Below, one piece after another: positions 18,160 to 27,483 of a stretch of DNA of 64,000 nucleotides. The stretch's first letter is position 1. Each line of letters starts with the position of its first letter. Source of the DNA: Rhodopseudomonas pseudopalustris (lineage in GTDB: Bacteria > Pseudomonadota > Alphaproteobacteria > Rhizobiales > Xanthobacteraceae). The notes below the pieces were generated by a model that was not told where the DNA came from, did no database searches, and worked only from the letters and a program-made list of their open reading frames with translations. The translations under genes and the position numbers were made by a program. The stretch is taken from assembly GCF_900110435.1 (NCBI RefSeq), contig NZ_FODT01000001.1, forward strand, positions 310,001 to 374,000, in the 5' to 3' direction.

Positions 18160-18765
18160 TCAACGCCGCGCCGCGAGGCCTTCGATCAGGGCCCGCAGCC
18201 CGGCCAGCCAATCTCCCCGGTCGGCGCCTTGCTCGACCGCCAGCGCGGCGCGGTCGTAGGCTGCCCCAATCAGCTGCGCCGTCGCCTCAATCGGTACCGG
18301 CTTGATCAGGCCGGCCTCGATCGCGGCCTGCAATCCCTCGCGCAACGTTCGAACGCCGTGACGCACGTCGATGGCGTCGACATCCGCTCGGCCGAGCACC
18401 GCCGGCGCTTCGATCAGCAACAGCCGGGTGCGGCCCTGCACGGCCATCGCCGTCAGATAGGCTTCGCCTCCGGCGATCAACGCCGTGACAGGCGAGCCAT
18501 CCATCGGCGCCGCCTCGATCTCGGCCGCCACCGCGGCGGATTCGGCCTCGACCACCGCCCGGAACAGCGCCTGCTTGTCGGCGAAGTGATGGTAGAGCGC
18601 GCCACGCGTGACGCCGGCGGCTTCGACCAGATCCGGCGTGCTCGTCCCCGCATATCCACGCGCGACGAAAGCCTGTCGAGCGGCGGCAATCAGACCCGAA
18701 CGGGTGGTGCTGGAGCGTTCCGGATTGGTGCGTCGTCTGGTCGCTAGCATACATACAGCCTGCAT
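18160..18765 (-). CDS. TetR family transcriptional regulator
   Basis: 201 residues with an N-terminal TetR helix-turn-helix (AARQAFVARGYAGTSTPDLVEAAGVTRGALYHHFADKQALF, about residues 26-68, YHHF being diagnostic) and a ligand domain with a TetR_C-like sequence. It diverges from the VOC gene and likely represses the VOC-TauE unit and itself. A dyad overlaps its own start codon. ATG at 18750 (MLATRR) is an alternative start that would leave this dyad outside the coding region. Confidence 0.9.
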   Translation of the reverse strand: MQAVCMLATRRRTNPERSSTTRSGLIAAARQAFVARGYAGTSTPDLVEAAGVTRGALYHHFADKQALFRAVVEAESAAVAAEIEAAPMDGSPVTALIAGGEAYLTAMAVQGRTRLLLIEAPAVLGRADVDAIDVRHGVRTLREGLQAAIEAGLIKPVPIEATAQLIGAAYDRAALAVEQGADRGDWLAGLRALIEGLAARR

Positions 18766-18767
18766 GT
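18751..18767. promoter_or_regulatory. Candidate TetR operator
   Basis: ACATACA-GCC-TGCATGT is a near-perfect dyad (one mismatch). A second AT-rich dyad ATGT-N7-ACAT follows at about 18764-18778, before the VOC gene. The position between divergent genes fits autorepression. Confidence 0.45.
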
Positions 18768-18815
18768 TATTAAAACATACACAGCGTATCTTCGTTGGAG
18801 CAAGGAGGAAAGGCG

Positions 18816-19247
18816 ATGCAGGCGACCAGCTACTACCCGGTCATCATGACCAACGACGTCAGCGGAACCGCGGAGTTCTACAGCGCGCATTTCGGCTTCC
18901 AGCCGCTGTTCGAATCCGACTGGTACGTGCACCTGCAGTCGACTGAGGACCCCGGCATCAATCTCGCGGTGCTGGACGGGGCGCATCACACCGTGCCCGA
19001 GGCCGGCCGCGGCCGGGTCTCGGGCCTGATCCTGAACTTCGAGGTCGAGGATCCGGACGCCGAATATGCCCGGCTGCAGGCGGCGGGATTGCCGATCCTG
19101 CTGGCGCTGCGCGACGAGGATTTCGGCCAGCGCCATTTCATCACCACCGACCCGAACGGCGTGCTGATCGATATCATCAAGCCGATTCCGCCGAGCGCGG
19201 ACTACGCGGCGCAATATGCCGAAGGCGCTGCTGCAACGCAGGCATAA
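18816..19247 (+). CDS. VOC (glyoxalase/bleomycin resistance) family protein
   Basis: 143 residues with two beta-alpha-beta-beta-beta modules of the vicinal oxygen chelate superfamily: [21 protein letters not shown] in the first, [17 protein letters not shown] in the second. The family includes glyoxalases, dioxygenases and resistance proteins, so the reaction cannot be named. The ATG at 18816 has a strong AAGGAGG at 18802-18808. Probably under the divergent TetR regulator and co-transcribed with the TauE gene 14 bases downstream. Confidence 0.85.
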   Translation: MQATSYYPVIMTNDVSGTAEFYSAHFGFQPLFESDWYVHLQSTEDPGINLAVLDGAHHTVPEAGRGRVSGLILNFEVEDPDAEYARLQAAGLPILLALRDEDFGQRHFITTDPNGVLIDIIKPIPPSADYAAQYAEGAAATQA

Positions 19248-19261
19248 CCGCGGCAGATGTT

Positions 19262-20047
19262 GTGCAGGATGGCGCGATCGGCCAGTTTGCGCCGGTGTCC
19301 GATCCGCTTCTCCTGCTCATCACCGCCGTTTTCGCATTCGCCGGCTTCATCAAGGGAGTCATCGGCCTCGGCCTGCCGACCGTATCGATCGGCCTGCTCG
19401 CATTGGTGATGCCGCCGGCCGAGGCCGTCGCGATCGTGATCGTGCCGGCGATCGTCACCAACATCTGGCAGACCTTCGCCGGCCCGTATCTGCGCGACAT
19501 TATTCGCCGGCTGTGGCCGCTGATGCTCGGCACCGTGATCGGGATCCGCCTGGGCTCCGGCCTGATGACCGGCCCCTATGCGCGCGATGCCACGCTGGTG
19601 CTGGGCGTGCTGCTGGTGATCTACGGCATCCTCGGCCTGAGCCGCAGCCGCTTCCATGTTGCGCGCGCGCACGAGAAATGGGTCGGCGGACCGGTCGGCC
19701 TCGTCACCGGCGTGGTCTCGGCCGCGACCGGCGTGCAGGTGATCCCGTCGATGCCGTTCATGCAGGCGATCGGCATGGAGAAGGACGAGCTGGTGCAGGC
19801 GCTCGGCGTGTTCTTCACCATCGCCACGCTGGCGCTGGCGTTCAATCTCGCCGATGCAGGTTTGCTGTCGGTCGCGACCGCTTTGCCCGGCGGGATCGCG
19901 ATGGTGGCGGCATTTGCCGGCATGTTCGCCGGCCAGATGGTGCGCACCCGGATGCACCCGGACGTGTTCCGGCGCTGGTTCCTGATCTCGATCGTCGGGC
20001 TCGGCTGCTATTTGTTCGCCGACACGCTGGTGAAGATGATCGGCTGA
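19262..20047 (+). CDS. TauE/SafE family membrane transporter
   Basis: 261 residues with about eight membrane helices and the family motif GFIKGVIGLGLPTVSIGLL near the N-terminus, repeated in weaker form in the second half (GPVGLVTGVVSAATG). Family members export sulfite, sulfoacetate or other small anions. The start is GTG at 19262, 14 bases after the VOC gene, so they likely form an operon. Confidence 0.85.
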   Translation: MQDGAIGQFAPVSDPLLLLITAVFAFAGFIKGVIGLGLPTVSIGLLALVMPPAEAVAIVIVPAIVTNIWQTFAGPYLRDIIRRLWPLMLGTVIGIRLGSGLMTGPYARDATLVLGVLLVIYGILGLSRSRFHVARAHEKWVGGPVGLVTGVVSAATGVQVIPSMPFMQAIGMEKDELVQALGVFFTIATLALAFNLADAGLLSVATALPGGIAMVAAFAGMFAGQMVRTRMHPDVFRRWFLISIVGLGCYLFADTLVKMIG

Positions 20048-20053
20048 TCGCGA

Positions 20054-20689
20054 TCAGCGCGACTCCATCAGCGCGACGCGCAGGCCGAGCGCGATGAACA
20101 GTGCGCCGAGGCCACGATTGATCCATTGCAGCACCGTGCCGGAGCGGCGCAGCCGATCCGCGGCGCGCGCTGCGAACGCAGCCAGCGCCAGACAATACAG
20201 CGTGCCGTTGAGCACGAAGATCAAACCGAGCACGAGGAACGCCGGCGCCTTGTGCGGCGCCTCCGCATCGACGAATTGCGGCAGGAAGGCGAGGAAGAAC
20301 AGCGCCACCTTGGGATTCAGCACATTGGTGAGCATGCCCTGTCGGAACACCTGCGACAGGCAGAGCGCCGGCGCGTCACCCGACGCGGCCGCGAAGCCGG
20401 CCGAGCGCGACAGCAACAGGCCGACGCCGAGCCAGATCAGATACGCCGCACCGATCAGCTTGACCGCGGTGAAGGCCAGCGTCGAGGCCATCAGCAGCGC
20501 CGACAGCCCGACCGCCGCCGCCGCAACATGCACCAGGCAGCCGGCGCCGATGCCGAGCGCCGCCGCCGCACCGCCGCGCCAGCCGAACTGAAGGCCGCGG
20601 CCGACAATGAATGCCGTGTCCGGGCCCGGCGTGACGTTGAGCAGCAAGCCGGAGACGACGAACAGCCAGAAGTCGTGAATGCCGAGCAT
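20054..20689 (-). CDS. LysE/RhtB family amino-acid exporter
   Basis: 211 residues with about six membrane helices. The family pattern is clear: NVTPGPDTAFIVGRGLQFGWRGGAAAALGIGAG near the N-terminus, then KLIGAAYLIWLGVGLL and the FRQGMLTNVLNPKVALFFLAFLPQFV stretch. These carriers expel amino acids or homoserine lactone-like compounds. Convergent with the TauE gene, six bases apart. Confidence 0.9.
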   Translation of the reverse strand: MLGIHDFWLFVVSGLLLNVTPGPDTAFIVGRGLQFGWRGGAAAALGIGAGCLVHVAAAAVGLSALLMASTLAFTAVKLIGAAYLIWLGVGLLLSRSAGFAAASGDAPALCLSQVFRQGMLTNVLNPKVALFFLAFLPQFVDAEAPHKAPAFLVLGLIFVLNGTLYCLALAAFAARAADRLRRSGTVLQWINRGLGALFIALGLRVALMESR

Positions 20690-20885
20690 CGCATTGCGCC
20701 TGTCGCGAAGGGAATGTCAGGGCATCTCGGCCCGGAATCGCCGCGCCGGTCAAGCGCTCCCGCCGCCAATAACTCTTTACGCCGCAGCGGCCCTGACGAC
20801 AAAAAGACGTCTTGTTAAGCTGTTGGAAACCATCACCGGGCCTCCTGAGCCGGGGACTGGTCGCAACAGCGGGATCGATCAAGAC

Positions 20886-22295
20886 ATGACGGGACGCAAC
20901 CGGATGACATCCGCCGTTCTGCTGGCATGGCTCGGCAGCGTGGCGCTGACGGGCGCGGCTGCGCAGGCGCAATCCTCCGGCGGCGGCAACCCGCTGAACT
21001 TTCTCGACAGCATCTTCGGCAACACCCCGCCGGCCGGAAACCGCGCCGCGCCCGCGACCGGACCTGCTTCTGGCCCGGCGCCCGCCGGCAGCGCCGCCGC
21101 GCCGCCCTGGAGCGGCGAGGACGGCGGGTCGGGCCATCCGCTGATGACCGCGCAGGCGATCCGCGAAGCCGCCGGCAATTTTGACGCCTGCGTCGCCGCG
21201 ATGTGGCCGGACGCCCAGCGCCGCAACATCTCGCGCGACAGCTTCGAGCGCTACACCGCCGGGCTGTCGCCCGACCTGCGGCTGATGGATCTGATGGATT
21301 CGCAGCCGGAATTCACCAAGGCGATCTGGGACTATCTCGACATCCTGGTGAACGACAACCGGATGGCCCGCGGCCGCGAAATCCTCACGCAATACAAGCC
21401 GCAATTCGACGCGACGGAGCGCGCCACCGGCGTCGACCGCTATATCATCGCGTCGATCTGGGGCATCGAATCCAACTACTCGACCCAGATGGGCGATCGC
21501 TACGTCGTGAACTCGACGGCGACGCTCGCCTGCGTCGGCCGCCGGCAGGCTTACTTCAAGGACGAGTTCCTCACCGCGCTGGAAATTCTGCATCGCGGCG
21601 ATCTGCGCCCCGAGCAGTTGCGCGGCTCATGGGCCGGCGCATTCGGGCCGACGCAATTCATGCCGACCGCGTTCAAGCGCTTCGCCGTCGACGCCGACGG
21701 CGACGGCCGCCGCAACGTCGTCGACAATCCCGCCGATCTGATCGCCTCCACCGCCAACAACCTCAAGAAAGACGGCTGGCAGCCGGGCGCGACCTGGGGC
21801 TACGAGGTGGTGATGCCGAAGGGCTTCAACTACATGATGGCCGACCGCAAGCAGATGCTGACGCTGGCGCAATGGCACGAGATGGGCGTCAGGCGCCCGA
21901 ACGGACAGCCGTTTCCGCGCTCCGCCGAGAAGGCCTATCTGCTGGCGCCAGCGGGCTCGGAAGGCCCCGGCTTCCTGATGCTGACGAATTTCCGCGTGAT
22001 CATGAAGTACAACCCGGCCGAAGCCTATGCGCTGGCGATCGGCCATTTCGCCGACCGGCTGCGCGGCGGCCCGCCCTTCGTGCAACCCTGGCCGCGCCAC
22101 GAGCGGGTGTTGTCCCGGAGCGAACGGCTCGAGCTGCAACAACTTCTCGCCCAACGCGGCTTCTACCGCGGCACCCCCGACGGCCAATTCGGCAGCATGA
22201 CGCGCGAAGCGCTGCGCAACTTCCAGGCCTCGATCGGCGCGCCGGCGGACGGGTTCGCGACAGGGGATATGCTGGAGAAACTGAGGGGACGATAA
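20886..22295 (+). CDS. MltB-type lytic murein transglycosylase with peptidoglycan-binding domain
   Basis: 469 residues: signal peptide ending about AAQAQ, a Pro/Ala/Gly-rich linker, an SLT_2 (MltB) catalytic domain with catalytic Glu in SIWGIESNYSTQMG and the FGPTQFMPTAF motif, and a C-terminal PG_binding_1 domain (LQQLLAQRGFYRGTPDGQFG). It cleaves glycan strands between MurNAc and GlcNAc in the periplasm. The open frame extends to 20679, but a signal peptide only forms from the ATG at 20886 or 20904. Followed by another secreted protein at 22586. Confidence 0.92.
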   Translation: MTGRNRMTSAVLLAWLGSVALTGAAAQAQSSGGGNPLNFLDSIFGNTPPAGNRAAPATGPASGPAPAGSAAAPPWSGEDGGSGHPLMTAQAIREAAGNFDACVAAMWPDAQRRNISRDSFERYTAGLSPDLRLMDLMDSQPEFTKAIWDYLDILVNDNRMARGREILTQYKPQFDATERATGVDRYIIASIWGIESNYSTQMGDRYVVNSTATLACVGRRQAYFKDEFLTALEILHRGDLRPEQLRGSWAGAFGPTQFMPTAFKRFAVDADGDGRRNVVDNPADLIASTANNLKKDGWQPGATWGYEVVMPKGFNYMMADRKQMLTLAQWHEMGVRRPNGQPFPRSAEKAYLLAPAGSEGPGFLMLTNFRVIMKYNPAEAYALAIGHFADRLRGGPPFVQPWPRHERVLSRSERLELQQLLAQRGFYRGTPDGQFGSMTREALRNFQASIGAPADGFATGDMLEKLRGR

Positions 22296-22585
22296 AGACC
22301 GCGGTCGCGCTCGCAGCGCGCCAAGGCCCGAGCCGCGATTGCCGATGACCGGCTTCCGCGACGGCCTTGCCGCCGCCATCGACGCCCGTCTTTCGGCTGC
22401 AAAGCCCGTGACTTACGCCGGAAACGGCGGCGCGCGGGTGCCCTGACGATGCTTGCCGGAATTCAGCCGCGGCACTTGACGGCGGCGGCCGGACATTCGC
22501 CTATGGGACGGGAAAGCTGCCCGTTTGCGGCCCGAATCCGCTAGTATAGGCAGACCTCCCTTTCCGTTGTGAGCACGCGAAGCGT

Positions 22586-24226
22586 ATGTCCGACAAGCCG
22601 AAATCCCTGCTGGGCATTCTGACCAGGCGCGGACCGCTGCTGGCGATCGCCGCGCTGCTGCTGGTCGGCATCGCGGGACCGGCTTCGGCGCAGTTCTTCG
22701 GCTTCGGCGGCCCGCCGCAGCAAGCGCCACGCCCGCCGCGCGGCGTCGGAGGTTACAACGGCGGCGGCGGACTCTTCGGCAACGACGTGTTCGCGCCGTT
22801 CCAGCACCAGGCGCCGCGCCGCGCGCCGGTGCGCGAGGACTATTCCCGCGCGCCCGCGGCCGAGAAGCGCGACGCCGTCTCCGAGCGCAACGTCGTGGTG
22901 CTCGGAGACGCGATGGCCGACTGGCTCGCTTACGGCCTCGAGCAGGCCTATGCCGAGCAGCCCGACATGGGCGTGATCCGCAAGCACAAGACCGTCTCCG
23001 GCCTGCTGCGCTACCAGCCCAAGGGCGAGCCGTCCGACTGGGTCGCCGCCGCCAAGGAGATCCTCGCCGGCGAAAACCCGGATGCGATAGTGGTGATGCT
23101 CGGCCTTAACGACCGCACGCCGATCAGCGAGCCGGTGGCCGAAAAGGACAAGAAGAAGGACGGCAAGGCGAAGCCCGAGGACGCCGACAGCGCCGCCAAG
23201 CCCGACGCCAGCAAGCCCGACGCCAATAAGCCCGACGACAAGACCGCGGATAGCGACGCAGCCGACGATGACGACGACGACGATGACGGCACGCCGCAGA
23301 TCATGACGCGGGAGAAATCGAAGCGCGCCGGCGCCAGCCAGTTCCGCGATGATCGTTGGGTCGAGCTCTACAACAAGAAGCTCGAGGACATGATCAACGT
23401 TCTGAAGTCGAAAGGCGTGCCGGTGCTGTGGGTCGGCCTGCCCGCGGTGCGCGGCACCAAGTCGACCTCGGACGCGCAGTTCCTCAACGCGCTGTATCGC
23501 GACGCCGCCGGCAAGGCCGGCATTAGTTACGTCGACGTCTGGGACGGCTTCGTCGACGAGGCCGGACGCTATCTGCTGCAGGGCCCGGACTTCGAGGGCC
23601 AGACCCGCCGGCTGCGCTCCTATGACGGCGTGTATTTCACCAAGGCCGGCGCGCGGAAGCTGGCGCATTATGTCGAGCGCGAGATCGCCCGCCTGCTCGC
23701 CGCCCGCGCTGCGCCGGTCGCTCTGCCGACCGAACCTGGCACGCCGGATGCGAGCGCCAAGCCGGGCGGCCCCGCACCGCGACCTATCGCCGGCCCGATC
23801 ATGCCGCTGGTGGCGTCTTCGGTCTCGACCGATCGTCTGCTCGGCGGCCCCGGCATCGCGCCCGCGCCGGTCGATGCGCTGGTCGCGCGCACGCTGGTGA
23901 AGGGCGAGCCGCTCGCCGCGCCGGCCGGCCGCGCCGACGATTACGCTTGGCCGCGCCGCGAGATCGTAGTGGAGCGCGCGCAGGAACCGCCGCCGACGAA
24001 GGAGCCGCCGAAGAGCGCGGTGCCGATGGCGAGCACCAATCCGGGCGGCGCCGCGCCCAACGCGGCCGGACAGCAGCCGCAACAGCAGAAGCGCGTCGCC
24101 CGCGCCGCGCCGCCGCCTGCCGCCTCCGGCTTCTTCGGCTTCGCGCCCGCGCCGCAGCAACCGCAGATGCGCCGCCCGCCACCTCCGCCGCCGACCGCGT
24201 CGGGCTTCTTCTCGATCTTCCGCTGA
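22586..24226 (+). CDS. Periplasmic SGNH-fold protein (DUF459), catalytic residues apparently missing
   Basis: 546 residues: signal peptide (1-35), Gly/Pro-rich linker, SGNH-type core (about 100-375), and a Pro/Ala-rich tail ending with SGFFGFAP and SGFFSIFR. Block I reads LGDAMAD (residues 106-112) where a GDS serine is expected, block III GLNDR is kept, and the last block is DGVYFTKAG where DGIH is usual. It may therefore be a non-catalytic binder. A Lys/Asp-rich insert with a run of eight Asp spans about 185-240. It follows a transglycosylase gene, so a cell-wall role is possible. Confidence 0.75.
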   Translation: MSDKPKSLLGILTRRGPLLAIAALLLVGIAGPASAQFFGFGGPPQQAPRPPRGVGGYNGGGGLFGNDVFAPFQHQAPRRAPVREDYSRAPAAEKRDAVSERNVVVLGDAMADWLAYGLEQAYAEQPDMGVIRKHKTVSGLLRYQPKGEPSDWVAAAKEILAGENPDAIVVMLGLNDRTPISEPVAEKDKKKDGKAKPEDADSAAKPDASKPDANKPDDKTADSDAADDDDDDDDGTPQIMTREKSKRAGASQFRDDRWVELYNKKLEDMINVLKSKGVPVLWVGLPAVRGTKSTSDAQFLNALYRDAAGKAGISYVDVWDGFVDEAGRYLLQGPDFEGQTRRLRSYDGVYFTKAGARKLAHYVEREIARLLAARAAPVALPTEPGTPDASAKPGGPAPRPIAGPIMPLVASSVSTDRLLGGPGIAPAPVDALVARTLVKGEPLAAPAGRADDYAWPRREIVVERAQEPPPTKEPPKSAVPMASTNPGGAAPNAAGQQPQQQKRVARAAPPPAASGFFGFAPAPQQPQMRRPPPPPPTASGFFSIFR

Positions 24227-24285
24227 GCCGCCCCTCCGGCTGGCTCGCCGCGCGCTGAGGCAACAGCGCGCGGCGCGTCGGCCGG

Positions 24286-25020
24286 CTACAGGATCAGGCC
24301 GCCATCGACCACCAGCGTCTGGCCGAGCACATAGGACGACAGCGGCGAGGCGAGGAACAGCGCCGCGCCGGCCATGTCCTGCGGCGTGCCGAGCCGCTTC
24401 ATCGGAATGCCTTCGATCGCGCCCGCGAGCCGTTTCGGATCAGCGGTGGTGACCCTGGTCATCTTGGTGTCGACCAGCCCCGGCGCGATGCCATTGACGC
24501 GAATGCCGTCCTCGGCCCAGGCCTGCGCCAGCGTTCGCGTCAGTCCCATCGCGCCGGTCTTCGAGGCATTGTAGGCCGGGTTGCCTTTGGTCGCGTGGAA
24601 GGCCGCGGTCGACGACACGATGATCAGCGCGCCGCCGGACGCTTTCAACAGCGGATGGAATTTGCCGGCGCAGGCCATCAAGCTCATCAGATTGACTTCC
24701 ACGACGTGGCGGAAGCCGTCCATTGCGAACTCGCCACGGCGATAGATCACCGCGCCCTGCGCCAGCACCAGGACGTCGAGCCGATCGATCGGCGGCGCGA
24801 ACGCCTCGATCGCCTGCGGCTGGCTGACGTCGAGCTGCGCGTAACTGAGCCCGTCGAAATCGCTGCCGTCGTCGGCCGAGTAGTCGCCCGGTCCCGCGCG
24901 TGTGCCGGTGACGCATACTTTGGCGCCGCGGGTGCGAAACGCCTGCGCGATGCCGTTGCCGATGCCGCTGGAGCCGCCGACGATCAGCATCTGCTGGCCG
25001 CTGAAATCGAGTTCGTTCAC
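24286..25020 (-). CDS. Short-chain dehydrogenase/reductase
   Basis: 244 residues: GGSSGIGNGIAQAF cofactor loop near the N-terminus, LVLAQGAV in place of the usual NAG motif, catalytic Ser in IIVSSTAAF, YNASK as YxxxK, and the DGG C-terminal motif. An NAD(P)-dependent oxidoreductase of unknown substrate. GTG at 25020 is chosen, with GGGAG upstream; an upstream start at 25092 gives Arg-rich residues unlike the family. Divergent from a second SDR at 25167. Confidence 0.85.
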   Translation of the reverse strand: MNELDFSGQQMLIVGGSSGIGNGIAQAFRTRGAKVCVTGTRAGPGDYSADDGSDFDGLSYAQLDVSQPQAIEAFAPPIDRLDVLVLAQGAVIYRRGEFAMDGFRHVVEVNLMSLMACAGKFHPLLKASGGALIIVSSTAAFHATKGNPAYNASKTGAMGLTRTLAQAWAEDGIRVNGIAPGLVDTKMTRVTTADPKRLAGAIEGIPMKRLGTPQDMAGAALFLASPLSSYVLGQTLVVDGGLIL

Positions 25021-25166
25021 GAAGGTTTCTCCCTTGTTGTTAGGCCGCGGCTCGTAACGGCGCGCGTTTGACCTGTGTCCCAATCGATGCAAGCCTTGTC
25101 AATCGGCTGCGGACCGCGACGCGGTCCGCGCAATTTCCGCAACAAGAAACAATTCGGAGGAAACCG

Positions 25167-25946
25167 ATGTCGTCCTACAAACCCCTCAGCCGTTCCGTCA
25201 AAGGCCTGCGCGTCCTCGTCACCGGCGCCGCGAGCGGCATGGGTCGCGCCACCGCGCATGTGTTCGCCGACGAAGGCGCGCGCGTCGCGGTCACCGACGT
25301 GACGCTTGCAGGCGCGCAGCCGGTGGCCGATGCGATCGCCGCGCGCGGCCTCGAGGCGAAAGCGTTCGCGCTCGATGTCGGCGACGCCGCCGCGATCAAG
25401 ACCGGCGTCGACGCGATCGCGCAGGATTTCGGCGGGCTCGACATCGTCATCAACAATGCCGGGATCTCGGTGAATCTCGCGATCGACGACCCCGGCTACG
25501 ACGCCGCATGGGACCGCGCTCTCGCCGTGATGCTGAGCGCGCATCCGCGCGTGATCCGCGCCGCGCTGCCGTACTTACGCAAGTCGAACTCGCCGCGCAT
25601 CGTCAACATCGCCTCGACCGAGGCGCTCGGCGCCACCGCCGGCCACAGCGCATATTCCGCGGCGAAAGCCGGCGTAACGGGGCTGACGCGCTCGCTCGCG
25701 GTCGAACTCGGCCCCGAGGGCATCACGGTCAATTGTATCTGCCCCGGCCCGATCACCACCGCGATGACCGACCGCATCAGCGACGACCACAAACAGAAAT
25801 ACGCCCGCCGCCGCACCGCGCTGCATCGCTACGGCGCCCCCGAAGAGGTCGCGCACATGACGCTGAGCCTGTGCCTTCCCGCCGCGTCGTTCCTCACCGG
25901 CGTGGTGATTCCGGTCGACGGCGGATTGATGGCGCGCAACGCATGA
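25167..25946 (+). CDS. Short-chain dehydrogenase/reductase
   Basis: 259 residues with all classical SDR motifs: GAASGMGRATA, NNAGIS, catalytic Ser in NIASTEA, YSAAK, and PGPITTAM for the nicotinamide side. Reduces or oxidises an unknown hydroxy/keto compound. CGGAGG sits right before the ATG at 25167. It is divergent from the SDR at 24286 with a gap of about 150 bases, suggesting shared regulation. Confidence 0.9.
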   Translation: MSSYKPLSRSVKGLRVLVTGAASGMGRATAHVFADEGARVAVTDVTLAGAQPVADAIAARGLEAKAFALDVGDAAAIKTGVDAIAQDFGGLDIVINNAGISVNLAIDDPGYDAAWDRALAVMLSAHPRVIRAALPYLRKSNSPRIVNIASTEALGATAGHSAYSAAKAGVTGLTRSLAVELGPEGITVNCICPGPITTAMTDRISDDHKQKYARRRTALHRYGAPEEVAHMTLSLCLPAASFLTGVVIPVDGGLMARNA

Positions 25947-26017
25947 GGCTGTCTGAGCGGACGATCGAAATCATTGCGGACGTGCGTCGCGCGGCGCCGG
26001 GCTGACGTTCGCAATCG

Positions 26018-26728
26018 TCACACGCCCAGATGCCGCTCCAGCAGTTCCGGCTGCGCGGCGAGCTGCGACGGCGCGCCGTCGAACACCACGACGCCCTTGG
26101 CGAGCATCACCATGCGATCGGCGATCGCCGACAGGCTGCGGAAATCCTTGTCGACGACGATGGTGGCGACGCCTTCGCCGCGGATGATTCCGAGCGTGCG
26201 CCAGATTTCCTGCGCGACCAGCGGCGCCAGGCCTTCGGTGGCTTCGTCGATCAGCAGCAGATCCGGATTGGTCATCAGCGCGCGGCCGATCGTCAGCATC
26301 TGCTGTTCGCCGCCGGAAAGCTGATGCCCGCCATGGCCGCGGCGCTCGGCGAGCCGCGGAAACAGCTCATAAATACGCGGCAGCGTCCAGGTGGCGCGGC
26401 CATCGCGGCCGGGCCGCGCCGCCATGGTGAGATTCTCGACCACCGACAGCGCGCCGAACACGCCGCGACCTTCCGGCACCAGGGCCACACCGCGCCGCGC
26501 GATCGCGTCCGGCGTGATGCCTGCGATATCGGCGTCATGCAGCAGGCGCCGGCCGCGGCACGCCGGCACCAGCCCCATCAGGGCGCGGAGCAACGTGGTC
26601 TTGCCCATCCCGTTACGGCCGATCAGCGCGACCTGCTCGCCGCGCGCGACCGACAGATCGATGCCGTGCAGGATCTGGCTCACGCCGTAGAACGCCTCGA
26701 GCCGCTCGGCCTGCAGCAGCGCAGTCAT
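26018..26728 (-). CDS. livF: Branched-chain amino-acid-type ABC transporter ATPase LivF
   Basis: 236 residues with Walker A GRNGMGKTT, LSGGEQQML signature and LLIDEATEG Walker B; GRNGMGKTT is typical of LivF rather than LivG. It powers uptake with LivG through the LivHM channel. It overlaps livG by four bases (ATGA). Last gene of the minus-strand operon livK-H-M-G-F. The true substrate could be an amino acid or an aromatic or dicarboxylic acid, as in many relatives. Confidence 0.93.
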   Translation of the reverse strand: MTALLQAERLEAFYGVSQILHGIDLSVARGEQVALIGRNGMGKTTLLRALMGLVPACRGRRLLHDADIAGITPDAIARRGVALVPEGRGVFGALSVVENLTMAARPGRDGRATWTLPRIYELFPRLAERRGHGGHQLSGGEQQMLTIGRALMTNPDLLLIDEATEGLAPLVAQEIWRTLGIIRGEGVATIVVDKDFRSLSAIADRMVMLAKGVVVFDGAPSQLAAQPELLERHLGV

Positions 26729-27483
26729 GCCGCGTCTCCGTGATTGCCGAGATAGGCCGCGCGCACCGCCGGATGCCGGCGGACATCCTCCGGCAGACCG
26801 GACGCGATCACCTGGCCGTCCTGCATCACCGTGAGCTTGTCGGCGAGTTCGAACACCGCATCCATGTCGTGCTCGACGATCAGCACCGCATGATGCGCTC
26901 GCAACGACGCGATCAGCGCGATGATGCCGCGCGCCTCGGCCTGGCCCATGCCGGCGAGCGGCTCGTCGAGCAGGATGATCGAGGGCCCCGTCGCCAGCAC
27001 CATCGCGATTTCGAGCTGACGCTGTTCGCCATGGCTGAGCACATTGGCGACGATCGCCTCGCGCCCGGCGAGTCCGGCCTTGCCGATCGCCTCGATCGTG
27101 CGACTCTGCACCTCGGGATCGGCCGATGCGCCGCCGAACATCCTGAGCGGCGCGCGTGACCGCGCCTGCGCGGCGAGCCGGACGTTTTCATGCACGGTGA
27201 AGCGCGGGAAGATCGTGGTCTTCTGGAACGCGCGGCCGATGCCGGCACGGGCGCGCTTGTCCGGCGCAAGCCCGGTGATCTCGGCGTCGCCGAGCCGGAT
27301 CTCGCCGGCGCTGGCGGCGAGTTCGCCCGACAGCAGATTGATCAGCGTCGACTTGCCGGCGCCGTTGGGACCGATCACCGCATGAATTTCGCCGCGCTTG
27401 ATCTCGATCGACAGGTCGGCGACGGCGCGGACGCCGCCGAAGTTCTTGCCGAGACGCTCGGCGCGCAAGGCGAGCTCAGGCAT
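26725..27483 (-). CDS. livG: Branched-chain amino-acid-type ABC transporter ATPase LivG
   Basis: 252 residues with Walker A GPNGAGKST, AFQKTTIFPRFTVHENV, LSHGEQRQLEIA signature and LLDEPLAGM, all LivG-like. Partner of LivF. The ATG at 27483 overlaps the livM stop by eight bases; the frame continues to 27558 with Arg-rich residues that do not belong. Confidence 0.93.
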   Translation of the reverse strand: MPELALRAERLGKNFGGVRAVADLSIEIKRGEIHAVIGPNGAGKSTLINLLSGELAASAGEIRLGDAEITGLAPDKRARAGIGRAFQKTTIFPRFTVHENVRLAAQARSRAPLRMFGGASADPEVQSRTIEAIGKAGLAGREAIVANVLSHGEQRQLEIAMVLATGPSIILLDEPLAGMGQAEARGIIALIASLRAHHAVLIVEHDMDAVFELADKLTVMQDGQVIASGLPEDVRRHPAVRAAYLGNHGDAA

